From: Streptomyces sp. CB01249
GTDB lineage: Bacteria; Actinomycetota; Actinomycetes; Streptomycetales; Streptomycetaceae
Direction: 5' to 3'
Assembly: GCF_001905735.1 (NCBI RefSeq)
Contig: NZ_LISW01000004.1
Coordinates: forward strand, 186,001-250,000
Length of the DNA: 64,000 nucleotides
The position numbers and the translations under genes are program-made. Each line of letters starts with the position of its first letter. Position 1 is the first letter of the stretch. Under the pieces are notes generated by a model that had not been told where the DNA came from, made no database searches, and was given only the letters and a program-made list of their open reading frames with translations. Shown piece after piece: positions 17,307 to 24,867 of this stretch.

Positions 17307-19007
17307 GTGGCGGAACGTAGCACGGCTGCCGTCGACGTGGCCGACAACAGCGGGGACAAGCCGCTGACCGCCAAGGCGGACGAGGCCACGACCGACGGTA
17401 CGGCAGAAGCGCAGGACGCGGCGGACACGGGCTCCCAGGAGGAGACCGACGAGACAGCCGCATCGAAGACCTTCCCGGCCACCCCGGATCTGCACAGCGG
17501 TCACAAGCTGGCCGGCCGGTACCGGCTGGAGGAATGCGTCACCCGGCTGGACGGGTTCAGCAGCTGGCGGGCCGTCGACGAGAAGCTCCGTCGCGCGGTG
17601 GGGGTCCACCTCCTGCCCGCGGACCACCCGCGGGCACGCTCGGTCCTGGCCGCCGCCCGGTCCTCCGCGTTGCTGGGCGACCCGCGCTTCGTGCAGGTCC
17701 TGGACGCCGTCGAGGAGGACGAGCTCGTCTACGTCGTCCACGAGTGGCTTCCCGACGCCACCGAGCTCACGGCCCTGCTGAGCGCGGGCCCGATGGACGC
17801 CCACGACGCGTACCAGCTCGTCAGCCAGGTCTCCCAGGCCATGGCTGCCGCGCACCGGGAGGGCCTGGCCCACCTGCGGCTCACGCCGGGGGCCGTGCTC
17901 CGCAGCTCGTCCGGCCAGTACCGCATCCGCGGCCTCGCGGTGAACGCCGCCCTGCGGGGCATCACGTCCGACGGCCCCCAGCGCGCCGACACGGAGGCGA
18001 TCGGGGCCCTGCTGTACGCCGCGCTGACCCAGCGCTGGCCGTACGAGAGCGATGCGTACGGGCTCACCGGTCTGCCCAAGGGGATGGGGCTGCTCCCGCC
18101 CGACCAGGTGCGGGCCGGAGTCCACCGGGGCCTCTCCGAGATCGCCATGCGGGCGCTCGCCAACGACGGTGCCACGGCGTCCCGCCAGGAGCAGCCGTGC
18201 ACCACGCCCGACGAGCTCGCCAAGGCCGTGGCGGCGATGCCCCGCATCCCTCCGCCCGAGCCCGTCTTCACCGCCCCGCCCGAGTACCAGCGGACCACCT
18301 ACCAGCAGGGCACGTACGGAAGGCCGGCGGCGGCCGGTGCCGTTGTCACCCAGCCCGTCGTGCCGGTGCCCCCCGCACCCTTGCAGAGCCGCACCGGCAA
18401 GGCGCTGAAGTGGGTCGTGTCCGCGCTGCTGATCGCCGCCCTGGGCCTGGGCAGCTGGCAGCTCGCCGAGACGCTCATCGACCGGGACAACAACTCGGGC
18501 GGTGACCCCGGCACCACCCAGTCCAACCCGGAGAACAACGACACCCCGCCGGTCGAGAAGAGCAAGCCCGTTCCGATCGTCACCGCGCAGGACTACGACC
18601 CGCTCGGCGCCGACGGCAGTGAGAAGCCGCAGAGCATAGGCAACGTCTACGACGACGACCCGAGCTCGTACTGGCACACGGACTGGTACGCGTCAGCCGA
18701 ATTCGGCAATCTCAAAACAGGCGTCGGCGTCGTCCTCGACCTCGGCAAGACACAGCGCGTCGGCAAGGTGGACGTGTCCTTCCTCGGCGGCGACACCTCG
18801 GTCGAGCTGCGGACCGCCGACGGCTCCACGGTGCCGACGAGCCCCACCGGTTTCGACAAGGTCGCCCAGGGGTCGGGGACCCAGGTGTCGCTGAAGCCCT
18901 CCAAGCCCGTGCAGGCGCGGTACCTGCTCGTCTGGCTCACCAAGCTCCCGCCGAGCGGCGAGGGCAACTACCGGGGGAAGGTCTCGGACATCAAGGTCAC
19001 CAGCTGA
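17307..19007 (+). CDS. Membrane pseudokinase with exported discoidin-like domain
   Basis: The 566-residue protein has an acidic tail (1-65), a kinase-like fold (about 70-320), a Pro-rich linker, one membrane helix (WVVSALLIAALGLGSWQLA) and an exported beta domain. The kinase landmarks are lost: the catalytic loop reads AHLRLTPGAV with no Asp, DFG is replaced by RGLAV, and the VAIK lysine is missing (VGVHLL). It is therefore probably a scaffold, as known for the MviN C-terminal pseudokinase of M. tuberculosis that binds FhaA. The outer domain (WHTDWYASAEFGNLKTGVGV, VDVSFLGG) looks discoidin-like. The GTG at 17307 has GGGGAGG upstream. Confidence 0.82.
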   Translation: MAERSTAAVDVADNSGDKPLTAKADEATTDGTAEAQDAADTGSQEETDETAASKTFPATPDLHSGHKLAGRYRLEECVTRLDGFSSWRAVDEKLRRAVGVHLLPADHPRARSVLAAARSSALLGDPRFVQVLDAVEEDELVYVVHEWLPDATELTALLSAGPMDAHDAYQLVSQVSQAMAAAHREGLAHLRLTPGAVLRSSSGQYRIRGLAVNAALRGITSDGPQRADTEAIGALLYAALTQRWPYESDAYGLTGLPKGMGLLPPDQVRAGVHRGLSEIAMRALANDGATASRQEQPCTTPDELAKAVAAMPRIPPPEPVFTAPPEYQRTTYQQGTYGRPAAAGAVVTQPVVPVPPAPLQSRTGKALKWVVSALLIAALGLGSWQLAETLIDRDNNSGGDPGTTQSNPENNDTPPVEKSKPVPIVTAQDYDPLGADGSEKPQSIGNVYDDDPSSYWHTDWYASAEFGNLKTGVGVVLDLGKTQRVGKVDVSFLGGDTSVELRTADGSTVPTSPTGFDKVAQGSGTQVSLKPSKPVQARYLLVWLTKLPPSGEGNYRGKVSDIKVTS

Positions 19008-19023
19008 CGGCTTCGCACACGAG

Positions 19024-19065
19024 AATGGGGCTGGGCCGGATCCGAGGATCCGGCCCAGCCCCATT
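19024..19065. terminator. Bidirectional terminator between convergent genes
   Basis: AATGGGGCTGGGCCGGATCC (19024-19043) is repeated exactly as its complement at 19046-19065 with a two-base spacer. AT pairs at the base supply U-tracts on both strands. It serves the pseudokinase gene and the DUF2690-type gene. Confidence 0.85.
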
Positions 19066-19091
19066 TCCCTGCCCGCGTGCCGACGCACAGG

Positions 19092-19559
19092 TCAGTACGA
19101 AGGCGTCTTCGAGTGGAGGCTCACGTTGTCGTACTGGGACCAGCCTTCCGCATATGCGGAGAGCGGATCCTTGTCGTAGACCATGGCCGTGTAGCAGGTA
19201 TAAGTACCGAGCGACGAGCTGTAGGAAAGCTTCGAACAGTTATAAGATTTACCGTCCGAGTTCCGCACGATCTGGGCCTTGCCCCACACGTCCTCGGAAA
19301 GGCTGATCCGCGCCCACGCGGTGTGGCACTTGACGCTGTACCGCAGCTCAATGGCACCGAGCGTCCAGCTGGAGGTGCCGATCAGCGAGCGCTTCACGGT
19401 GGTGGCGTCGCCGGAGCACCCGGCGGAAATGGGATTCTTCCCGTCCATCGAATAGATGGCCGCCTGTGCGCTGCCCGGGAGCAACGCCACGAGCACGGGT
19501 GCGACGAGAACGGCCGGGAGAACCTTTCCCAGATATCGCTTCATATGCCTCGGCCTCAC
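19092..19559 (-). CDS. Small secreted protein, DUF2690-type
   Basis: The 155-residue protein has a clear signal peptide (KVLPAVLVAPVLVALLPGSAQA) and a mature domain of about 120 residues. It contains CSGDATTVKRSLI, LGAIELRYSVKCHTAWARI and two further cysteines (YNCSKL, YTCYTAM), so two disulfides are likely. The pattern matches secreted actinobacterial DUF2690 proteins of unknown function. The GTG at 19559 is chosen because AAAGGGGAC lies 5 nt upstream; ATG at 19544 is the alternative. Codon use and the upstream region are lower in GC than the neighbours. The gene interrupts the usual murJ-pseudokinase-sigM order, suggesting later insertion. Confidence 0.75.
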   Translation of the reverse strand: MRPRHMKRYLGKVLPAVLVAPVLVALLPGSAQAAIYSMDGKNPISAGCSGDATTVKRSLIGTSSWTLGAIELRYSVKCHTAWARISLSEDVWGKAQIVRNSDGKSYNCSKLSYSSSLGTYTCYTAMVYDKDPLSAYAEGWSQYDNVSLHSKTPSY

Positions 19560-19699
19560 ATGGTCCCCTTTCTGATTTCCCTCAATATTGGGCGGACAGG
19601 GCACCTCAGAAGCGCGACCGAATCGCGCCTTTTCATCATTCATACAATCCACCCGAACTCGCCATTTACTTCCCGGCGCGGATCGGTTTGAATGCACGG

Positions 19700-20437
19700 A
19701 TGGCGACAGCTGAGGGGGGAGACCGCGAGCACTACGGCTCCGGTGCCGCCGATCCACCGAGCGACGCGGACCTCCTCGCGCAGCATGTCGCCGGTGACCC
19801 CGATGCCTTCGGCGAGTTGGCCCGACGCCATCGCGACCGGCTGTGGGCCGTGGCCCTGCGGACGCTCGGCGACCGCGAGGAAGCGGCCGACGCCGTACAG
19901 GACGCCCTGATCTCCGCCTTCCGCGCCGCCCACACCTTCCGGGGCCAGTCCGCCGTGACCACCTGGCTGCACCGCATCACGGTGAACGCCTGCCTCGACC
20001 GCGTCCGCAAGGCAGCGTCCCGGAAGACCTCGCCCGTCGACGACCCGGAACGGCTCGACCAGCTGCTGGAGCCCCATGAGTCCGCGGAGGCCCCCGCAGA
20101 ACGCCATGATCTCCACCGCGAACTCCTCGCCGCGCTGGCCACTCTCCCCGCCGAGCAACGCGCGGCACTCGTCCTCGTGGACATGCAGGGGTACCCGGTG
20201 GCGGAGACCGCTCGCATCCTCGATGTACCCGTGGGCACCGTGAAGAGCCGCTGTGCACGGGGCCGGGCCCGCTTGGCGCCGCTGCTGACGCATCTCCGCA
20301 GCGACGGCCGCGCCGACGAGACACCCGGCACGGAAGGGAACCGGACGCCCAGAGCATCCGTCCCACCGGCAGCCGGGCCACGAGACACGGGCACGAGCGA
20401 CCCCACTGTGATGAAGGGCGGAGGTGGACACCGATGA
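19700..20437 (+). CDS. sigM: ECF RNA polymerase sigma factor SigM
   Basis: The 245-residue protein has sigma region 2 (DALISAFRAAHTFRGQSAVT, TWLHRITVNACLDRVRK) and region 4 (LPAEQRAALVLVDMQGYPVA, VPVGTVKSRCARGRARL). The start ATG at 19700 fits the family N-terminus but lacks a ribosome site, so translation may be leaderless or coupled. It overlaps the downstream anti-sigma gene by 4 nt (ATGA). The position between murJ and trxB matches sigM in M. tuberculosis, where it responds to oxidative and envelope stress. The C-terminal tail after region 4 is long and unstructured (about 50 residues). Confidence 0.9.
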   Translation: MATAEGGDREHYGSGAADPPSDADLLAQHVAGDPDAFGELARRHRDRLWAVALRTLGDREEAADAVQDALISAFRAAHTFRGQSAVTTWLHRITVNACLDRVRKAASRKTSPVDDPERLDQLLEPHESAEAPAERHDLHRELLAALATLPAEQRAALVLVDMQGYPVAETARILDVPVGTVKSRCARGRARLAPLLTHLRSDGRADETPGTEGNRTPRASVPPAAGPRDTGTSDPTVMKGGGGHR

Positions 20438-21429
20438 CGTCAACACCCGGCACAACCCAGCACCCGGAAGTCTCGGAAATCTCCGACCTGACCGAGGACC
20501 TGCTCCCCGGCGCCCGTGCAGCCGAGATCCGCAACCACCTGGACGACTGTGAGCTCTGCGCCGATGTCCTCGCCTCCTTGGAGGAGATTCGCGGGCTGCT
20601 CGGCGACCTGCCCGCCCCCGAGCCCATGCCCACAGACATCGCCGACCGCATCGATGCCGCGCTCGCCGCCGAGGCACGGACTCATCGCGCGGCGCCGGAT
20701 GCGGCGACCGATGTTTCACGTGAAACAGAGCCGCCGCCGGAGCCCAGGCACATAGCCGGGAACCCTCCCTCCCGGTCGCATGCCCCTGATCGCCCGGCCG
20801 GGCATGCGCATGCGAACACCGGCCCCGGCCGGCGTCCAGGCCGGAGGCGTCGCCGTACCGCTCTGCTCGCCTCCGCATTCGGGGCCGCTGCTCTGGTCGG
20901 CATGAGCGTCTTCCTGCTGCAGAACGTCCCGGGAGCCGAGCGAAGCGACACCTCCGCAGCCGGGGTCAGCCAGGACACGACGGCCACGGCCCCGAAAAGC
21001 CGCTCGCAGGAGTTCTCCGCAGCCACCCTCGAGGACCAGGTCCACACACTGCTGGGCCGGACCTCCGGCACGGAGAGCCCACAGACCCCCAAGGGGAACG
21101 ACGAGGCTCCCTCTATCGGATCCCAGTCCTCACCCCACTCCCAGCCGTCGCTCCAAGCGGATCCCTCGGGCTCCCTGTCCCCCGAGTCCCCGCTCCGGGC
21201 CCCCGCAGTGCCCGTGCCTGCGTGCGTGGAAGAAGGCATCGGCCGCAACAGCCCGGCGCTCGCCGTCGAGAGGGGCAGCTACGAGGGCACCGACGCGTTC
21301 CTCGTCCTCCTGCCTCATCCCACGGACCCGGACAGCGTTCAGGCGTATGTGGTGGACGCGGCCTGCGTGGGAGCCGAGCCTCCCGCCAAGGGGAAGCTGC
21401 TGCTGACACACGCCTACGCGCGCCGCTGA
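20434..21429 (+). CDS. Anti-sigma factor with zinc-binding ZAS motif, membrane-anchored
   Basis: The 331-residue partner of SigM overlaps it by ATGA. The N-terminal domain holds the ZAS motif HLDDCELC (HxxxCxxC) around residues 31-38, which binds zinc and grips ECF sigma factors. A basic patch (RRPGRRRRRT) precedes a single membrane helix (LLASAFGAAALVGMSVFLL). The exterior of about 170 residues is Ser/Pro-rich and ends in a compact domain with two cysteines (PACVEEG, DAACVGA). Release of SigM could follow disulfide change or proteolysis; this is inference. A parS site lies inside the coding sequence. Confidence 0.85.
   Translation: MTSTPGTTQHPEVSEISDLTEDLLPGARAAEIRNHLDDCELCADVLASLEEIRGLLGDLPAPEPMPTDIADRIDAALAAEARTHRAAPDAATDVSRETEPPPEPRHIAGNPPSRSHAPDRPAGHAHANTGPGRRPGRRRRRTALLASAFGAAALVGMSVFLLQNVPGAERSDTSAAGVSQDTTATAPKSRSQEFSAATLEDQVHTLLGRTSGTESPQTPKGNDEAPSIGSQSSPHSQPSLQADPSGSLSPESPLRAPAVPVPACVEEGIGRNSPALAVERGSYEGTDAFLVLLPHPTDPDSVQAYVVDAACVGAEPPAKGKLLLTHAYARR
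20713..20726. other. parS site embedded in the anti-sigma coding sequence
   Basis: An exact GTTTCACGTGAAAC lies within the anti-sigma gene, read in frame as Val-Ser-Arg-Glu-Thr. It is in the linker between the ZAS domain and the basic patch, where protein constraint is low. The flanks are not palindromic here. Confidence 0.92.
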
Positions 21430-21561
21430 GAACGCGCCGCCAGCCGCCCCGGCACATCGGGAATGCATCCCCCGTAGGATCCGTTGGGTGGGGTGAGAGT
21501 CGTTGAACCGGCCCCAGTAGGCGTGGACAGTAGGCAGTCTGCAGAGACGAGGAAGAAACCC

Positions 21562-22527
21562 GTGAGCGACGTGCGTAATGTGATCATCATCGGCTCCGGC
21601 CCGGCCGGCTACACAGCCGCCCTGTACACCGCGCGCGCCTCGCTGAAGCCGCTGGTCTTCGAAGGGGCCGTCACCGCCGGTGGCGCGCTCATGAACACCA
21701 CCGACGTGGAGAACTTCCCGGGCTTCCAGGACGGCATCATGGGCCCCGAGCTCATGGACAACATGCGCGCCCAGGCCGAGCGGTTCGGCGCCGAGCTGGT
21801 CCCGGACGACGTGGTCTCCGTCGACCTCACCGGTGACATCAAGACCGTCACCGACACGGCAGGCACCGTGCACCGCGCCAAGGCGGTCATCGTCACCACG
21901 GGCTCCCAGCACCGCAAGCTCGGACTCCCCAACGAGGACGCCCTCTCCGGACGTGGCGTCTCCTGGTGCGCGACCTGCGACGGCTTCTTCTTCAAGGACC
22001 AGGACATCGCCGTGGTCGGCGGTGGCGACACCGCGATGGAGGAGGCGACCTTCCTCTCGCGCTTCGCCAAGTCGGTCACCATCATCCACCGCCGCGACAC
22101 CCTGCGCGCCTCCAAGACCATGCAGGATCGCGCCTTCGCCGACCCGAAGATCAAGTTCGCCTGGGACAGCGAGGTCGCCGGAGTCAACGGCGAGCAGAAG
22201 CTCTCCGGCGTGACGCTGCGCAACACGAAGACCGGCGAGACGTCCGAGCTGCCCGTGACCGGCCTGTTCATCGCCGTCGGCCATGACCCGCGCACCGAGC
22301 TCTTCAAGGGCCAGCTCGAACTCGACGACGAGGGCTACCTGAAGGTCGACGCACCTTCGACGCGTACCAACCTGTCCGGGGTCTTCGGCGCCGGCGACGT
22401 CGTCGACCACACCTACCGCCAGGCGATCACCGCAGCTGGCACCGGCTGCTCCGCCGCCCTCGACGCAGAGCGCTTCCTCGCCGCACTCGCCGACGACGAG
22501 AAGGTCGCCCCCGCGGCCGCCGTCTGA
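21562..22527 (+). CDS. trxB: Thioredoxin reductase
   Basis: The 321-residue flavoenzyme passes electrons from NADPH to thioredoxin. The FAD-binding GSGPAGYTAALYTARA is at the N-terminus, the redox centre CATC (WCATCDGF) near residue 137, the NADPH motif GGGDTAMEEA follows, and the late FAD box GVFGAGDVVDHTYRQ is present. The length is standard. The GTG at 21562 follows GAGGAAG; the longer open frame has no ribosome site. The trxA gene follows after 50 nt, so the pair is an operon. Its closeness to sigM suggests joint redox control, as reported for related actinobacteria. Confidence 0.95.
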   Translation: MSDVRNVIIIGSGPAGYTAALYTARASLKPLVFEGAVTAGGALMNTTDVENFPGFQDGIMGPELMDNMRAQAERFGAELVPDDVVSVDLTGDIKTVTDTAGTVHRAKAVIVTTGSQHRKLGLPNEDALSGRGVSWCATCDGFFFKDQDIAVVGGGDTAMEEATFLSRFAKSVTIIHRRDTLRASKTMQDRAFADPKIKFAWDSEVAGVNGEQKLSGVTLRNTKTGETSELPVTGLFIAVGHDPRTELFKGQLELDDEGYLKVDAPSTRTNLSGVFGAGDVVDHTYRQAITAAGTGCSAALDAERFLAALADDEKVAPAAAV

Positions 22528-22577
22528 CCCACGCCTCACTCACATCCCCACACACCCCGCGAAGTTAGGAGGCCGCC

Positions 22578-22916
22578 GTGGCCGGCGCCCTGAAGAACGT
22601 GACCGACGACTCCTTCGAAGAGGTCGTCCTCAAGAGCGACAAGCCTGTGCTGGTGGACTTCTGGGCCGCCTGGTGCGGCCCGTGCCGCCAGATCGCTCCG
22701 TCGCTGGAGGCCATCGCGGCCGAGCACGACGAGATCGAGATCGTGAAGCTCAACATTGACGAGAACCCGGCCACCGCTGCCAAGTACGGCGTCATGTCCA
22801 TCCCGACGCTGAACGTCTACCAGGGCGGCGAGGTCGCCAAGACCATCGTCGGCGCCAAGCCGAAGGCCGCCATCCTCCGCGACCTCACGGGCTTCATCGC
22901 CGACAAGGACCAGTAA
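22578..22916 (+). CDS. trxA: Thioredoxin
   Basis: The 112-residue thioredoxin has the active site WCGPC around residues 34-38 and the cis-proline segment VMSIPTLNVYQGG. The GTG at 22578 has a perfect TTAGGAGG upstream. It is the reduced-disulfide carrier recharged by TrxB in the same operon. Transcription probably ends at the hairpin at 22947-22981, which overlaps a parS site. Confidence 0.96.
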   Translation: MAGALKNVTDDSFEEVVLKSDKPVLVDFWAAWCGPCRQIAPSLEAIAAEHDEIEIVKLNIDENPATAAKYGVMSIPTLNVYQGGEVAKTIVGAKPKAAILRDLTGFIADKDQ

Positions 22917-22936
22917 GGCAGAAGCTGCGTCCGCTT

Positions 22937-22950
22937 GTTTCACGTGAAAC
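22937..22950. other. parS site overlapping the trxA terminator
   Basis: An exact GTTTCACGTGAAAC begins 20 bp after the trxA stop codon. Its last four bases (AAAC, 22947-22950) are also the first bases of the terminator stem that follows. Confidence 0.93.
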
Positions 22951-22981
22951 GGGCCCGTCCTCCTCAGGACGGGCCCGTTTT
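22947..22981. terminator. Bidirectional terminator of trxA and the GNAT gene
   Basis: AAACGGGCCCGTCCT (22947-22961) pairs perfectly with AGGACGGGCCCGTTT (22966-22980) around a CCTC loop and is followed by T. The arrangement also suits the convergent minus-strand gene, whose stop is 25 bp away. Confidence 0.9.
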
Positions 22982-23005
22982 GCATGCGCCCATGGGGCTC
23001 GCACC

Positions 23006-23623
23006 TCACAACGGCCGCAGCGCAGGCTCCTTCTGTACCGCTCCGAGGAGCCGGTCCAGGGCCAGCTCGACGTCTTCCTTCCAGGAGAGCGTCGTGCGCA
23101 GCTCCAGCCGCAGCCGAGGGTGCACCGGGTGCGGGCGTACCGTCTTGAACCCCACCGCCAGAAGGTGGTCGGCAGGCAGCACGCAGGCCGACTCCTTCCA
23201 CCGGGCATCTCCGAAGGCTTCGATCGCCTTGAAGCCCCGGCGGATCAGATCCTTGGCAACGGTCTGCACCATGACCCGTCCCAGCCCCTGTCCCCGGTAG
23301 CCCGGCATGATCAGCGCGGTCATCAGCTGAACGGCGTCGGGGGAGACGGGGCTCGTCGGGAAGGCAGTGGCGCGCGGAACGTATGCGGGTGGTGCGTAGA
23401 GCACAAAGCCGGCCGGCACGTCATCGACGTAGACCACCCGCCCGCAGGAGCCCCACTCCAGAAGAACCCCGGAGATCCACGCCTCCTTCTCCCGGTCGGA
23501 TGTCCCGCTCTTCACGGCGGCCTCTCCGCTGACCGGGTCGAGCTCCCAGAAGACGCAGGAGCGGCAGCGCCGGGGGAGGTCGGGAAGGTTGTCCAGCGTG
23601 AGCGGTACGAGCCGACGCCCCAT
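23006..23623 (-). CDS. GNAT-family N-acetyltransferase with an N-terminal CxxC motif
   Basis: The 205-residue protein has a GNAT core: VYVDDVPAGFVLYAPP, then MPGYRGQGLGRVMVQTVAKD, where RGQGLG forms the acetyl-CoA pyrophosphate loop. An unusual N-terminal RRCRSCVFWELDP carries a Cys pair and aromatic cluster. It sits between trxA and parB, where mycobacteria also keep a gene of this type (Rv3916c position). The substrate is unknown. The open frame starts with ATG at 23623. The C-terminal 50 residues are basic and beta-like. It could act on a small molecule or a protein. Confidence 0.8.
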   Translation of the reverse strand: MGRRLVPLTLDNLPDLPRRCRSCVFWELDPVSGEAAVKSGTSDREKEAWISGVLLEWGSCGRVVYVDDVPAGFVLYAPPAYVPRATAFPTSPVSPDAVQLMTALIMPGYRGQGLGRVMVQTVAKDLIRRGFKAIEAFGDARWKESACVLPADHLLAVGFKTVRPHPVHPRLRLELRTTLSWKEDVELALDRLLGAVQKEPALRPL

Positions 23624-23728
23624 GAAGGCTGTTCCTCACTTCTCTCGCCCACTGCGTCATGGACGGAAATGCCCTGCCACAACGCATCGTAACCACCGCC
23701 GGATCAAGCCGACACCGCGAGAGAGCAA

Positions 23729-23768
23729 AGGGCGGGCTGTGATCCGTGAACCGGAAACAGCCCGCCCT
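23729..23768 (-). terminator. Intrinsic terminator after parB
   Basis: AGGGCGGGCTGT (23729-23740) pairs with ACAGCCCGCCCT (23757-23768), and an inner TCCG/CGGA stem closes the loop. Read on the minus strand it lies about 17 nt past the parB stop and is followed by CTTTGCTCTC. Confidence 0.8.
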
Positions 23769-23784
23769 CAGGGTGCGGCGTATG

Positions 23785-24867
23785 TCAGCTCTCGTCGTCC
23801 TCGGCCGACTCCTCGGAGGGGGCCTGGTCCAGCACCCGGCCCTCGCCCGGGGCGAGGCTGCCGAGAATGCGGTCCAGGTCCTCCATCGAGGCGAACTCGA
23901 CGACGATCTTGCCCTTCTTCTGCCCGAGGTCGACCTTCACCCGGGTCTCGAAGCGGTCGGAGAGCCGCGATGCCAGATCGGAGAGCGCCGGGGAGAGCCG
24001 CGCCCCGGCCCGAGGCCCCTTGGCCTTCTTGGCGCTCGTGGGCCTGGAGCCCATCAGCGTCACGATCTCCTCGACCGCTCGCACCGAGAGCCCTTCGGCC
24101 ACGATCCGATGGGCCAGCTTGTCCTGCTCCTCGGAGTCGTCCACCGACAGCAAGGCACGTGCGTGGCCCGCCGACAGCACCCCAGCGGCGACCCTGCGCT
24201 GCACCGGCGGGGACAGCCGCAGCAGACGCAGGGTGTTGGACACCTGCGGCCGCGAACGGCCGATCCGGTCCGCCAGCTGGTCATGCGTGCACTTGAAGTC
24301 CTTGAGCAGCTGGTCGTAGGCGGCCGCCTCCTCCAACGGGTTCAGCTGCGCCCGGTGCAGGTTCTCCAGGAGGGCGTCCAGGAGAAGCTTCTCGTCGTCC
24401 GTGGCCCGGACGATGGCCGGGATGCGCTCCAGGCCCGCTTCGCGGCAGGCCCTCCAGCGCCGCTCGCCCATGATGAGCTCGAAGCGGTCGGCCCCGATCT
24501 TGCGCACCACGACCGGCTGAAGAAGACCGACCTCCTTGATGGAGGTGACCAGCTCCGCGAGCGCGTCCTCGTCAAAGACCTCACGCGGCTGACGCGGGTT
24601 CGGCGTGATGGAGTCGAGCGGCACCTCGGCGAAGTACGCGCCGGCCACATCGCCCGGGCCCGTCGGCTCGGACCCCGACATCGGCGAGCTCGGCTCGGGC
24701 ACGACGGGAGTGGCCCCGAGCGTGGCCACCTTGGCGGCGGCCACGCCCCGCTCCGTGGTCAGTACGGGCGAGGAAGCCCCGGAGCCGGCGGACAGCTGCT
24801 TCTCCTGCGGAGCGGCTGGGATCAGGGCACCGAGCCCTCGCCCCAACCCTCGACGACGCTCACTCAC
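23785..24867 (-). CDS. parB: Chromosome partitioning protein ParB
   Basis: The 360-residue CTP-dependent clamp loads at parS and spreads to organise origin regions. The N-terminal part carries NPRQPREVFDE and the CTP-binding box GERRWRACREAGL. The helix-turn-helix reads LADRIGRSRPQVSNTLRLL. A C-terminal dimerisation domain is KKGKIVVEFASMEDLDRIL. The GTG at 24867 follows GGAGGGG and overlaps the parA stop by 4 nt. At least seven exact target sites lie in this window. In Streptomyces ParB drives segregation of many chromosomes into spores. The sequence MSERRRGLGRGLGALIP is the normal ParB start. Confidence 0.96.
   Translation of the reverse strand: MSERRRGLGRGLGALIPAAPQEKQLSAGSGASSPVLTTERGVAAAKVATLGATPVVPEPSSPMSGSEPTGPGDVAGAYFAEVPLDSITPNPRQPREVFDEDALAELVTSIKEVGLLQPVVVRKIGADRFELIMGERRWRACREAGLERIPAIVRATDDEKLLLDALLENLHRAQLNPLEEAAAYDQLLKDFKCTHDQLADRIGRSRPQVSNTLRLLRLSPPVQRRVAAGVLSAGHARALLSVDDSEEQDKLAHRIVAEGLSVRAVEEIVTLMGSRPTSAKKAKGPRAGARLSPALSDLASRLSDRFETRVKVDLGQKKGKIVVEFASMEDLDRILGSLAPGEGRVLDQAPSEESAEDDES

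Noticed and set aside
14819..17482. 887-residue minus-strand ORF opposite murJ
   Set aside because: Antisense of MurJ; composition is typical of a shadow frame and no known motif was seen.
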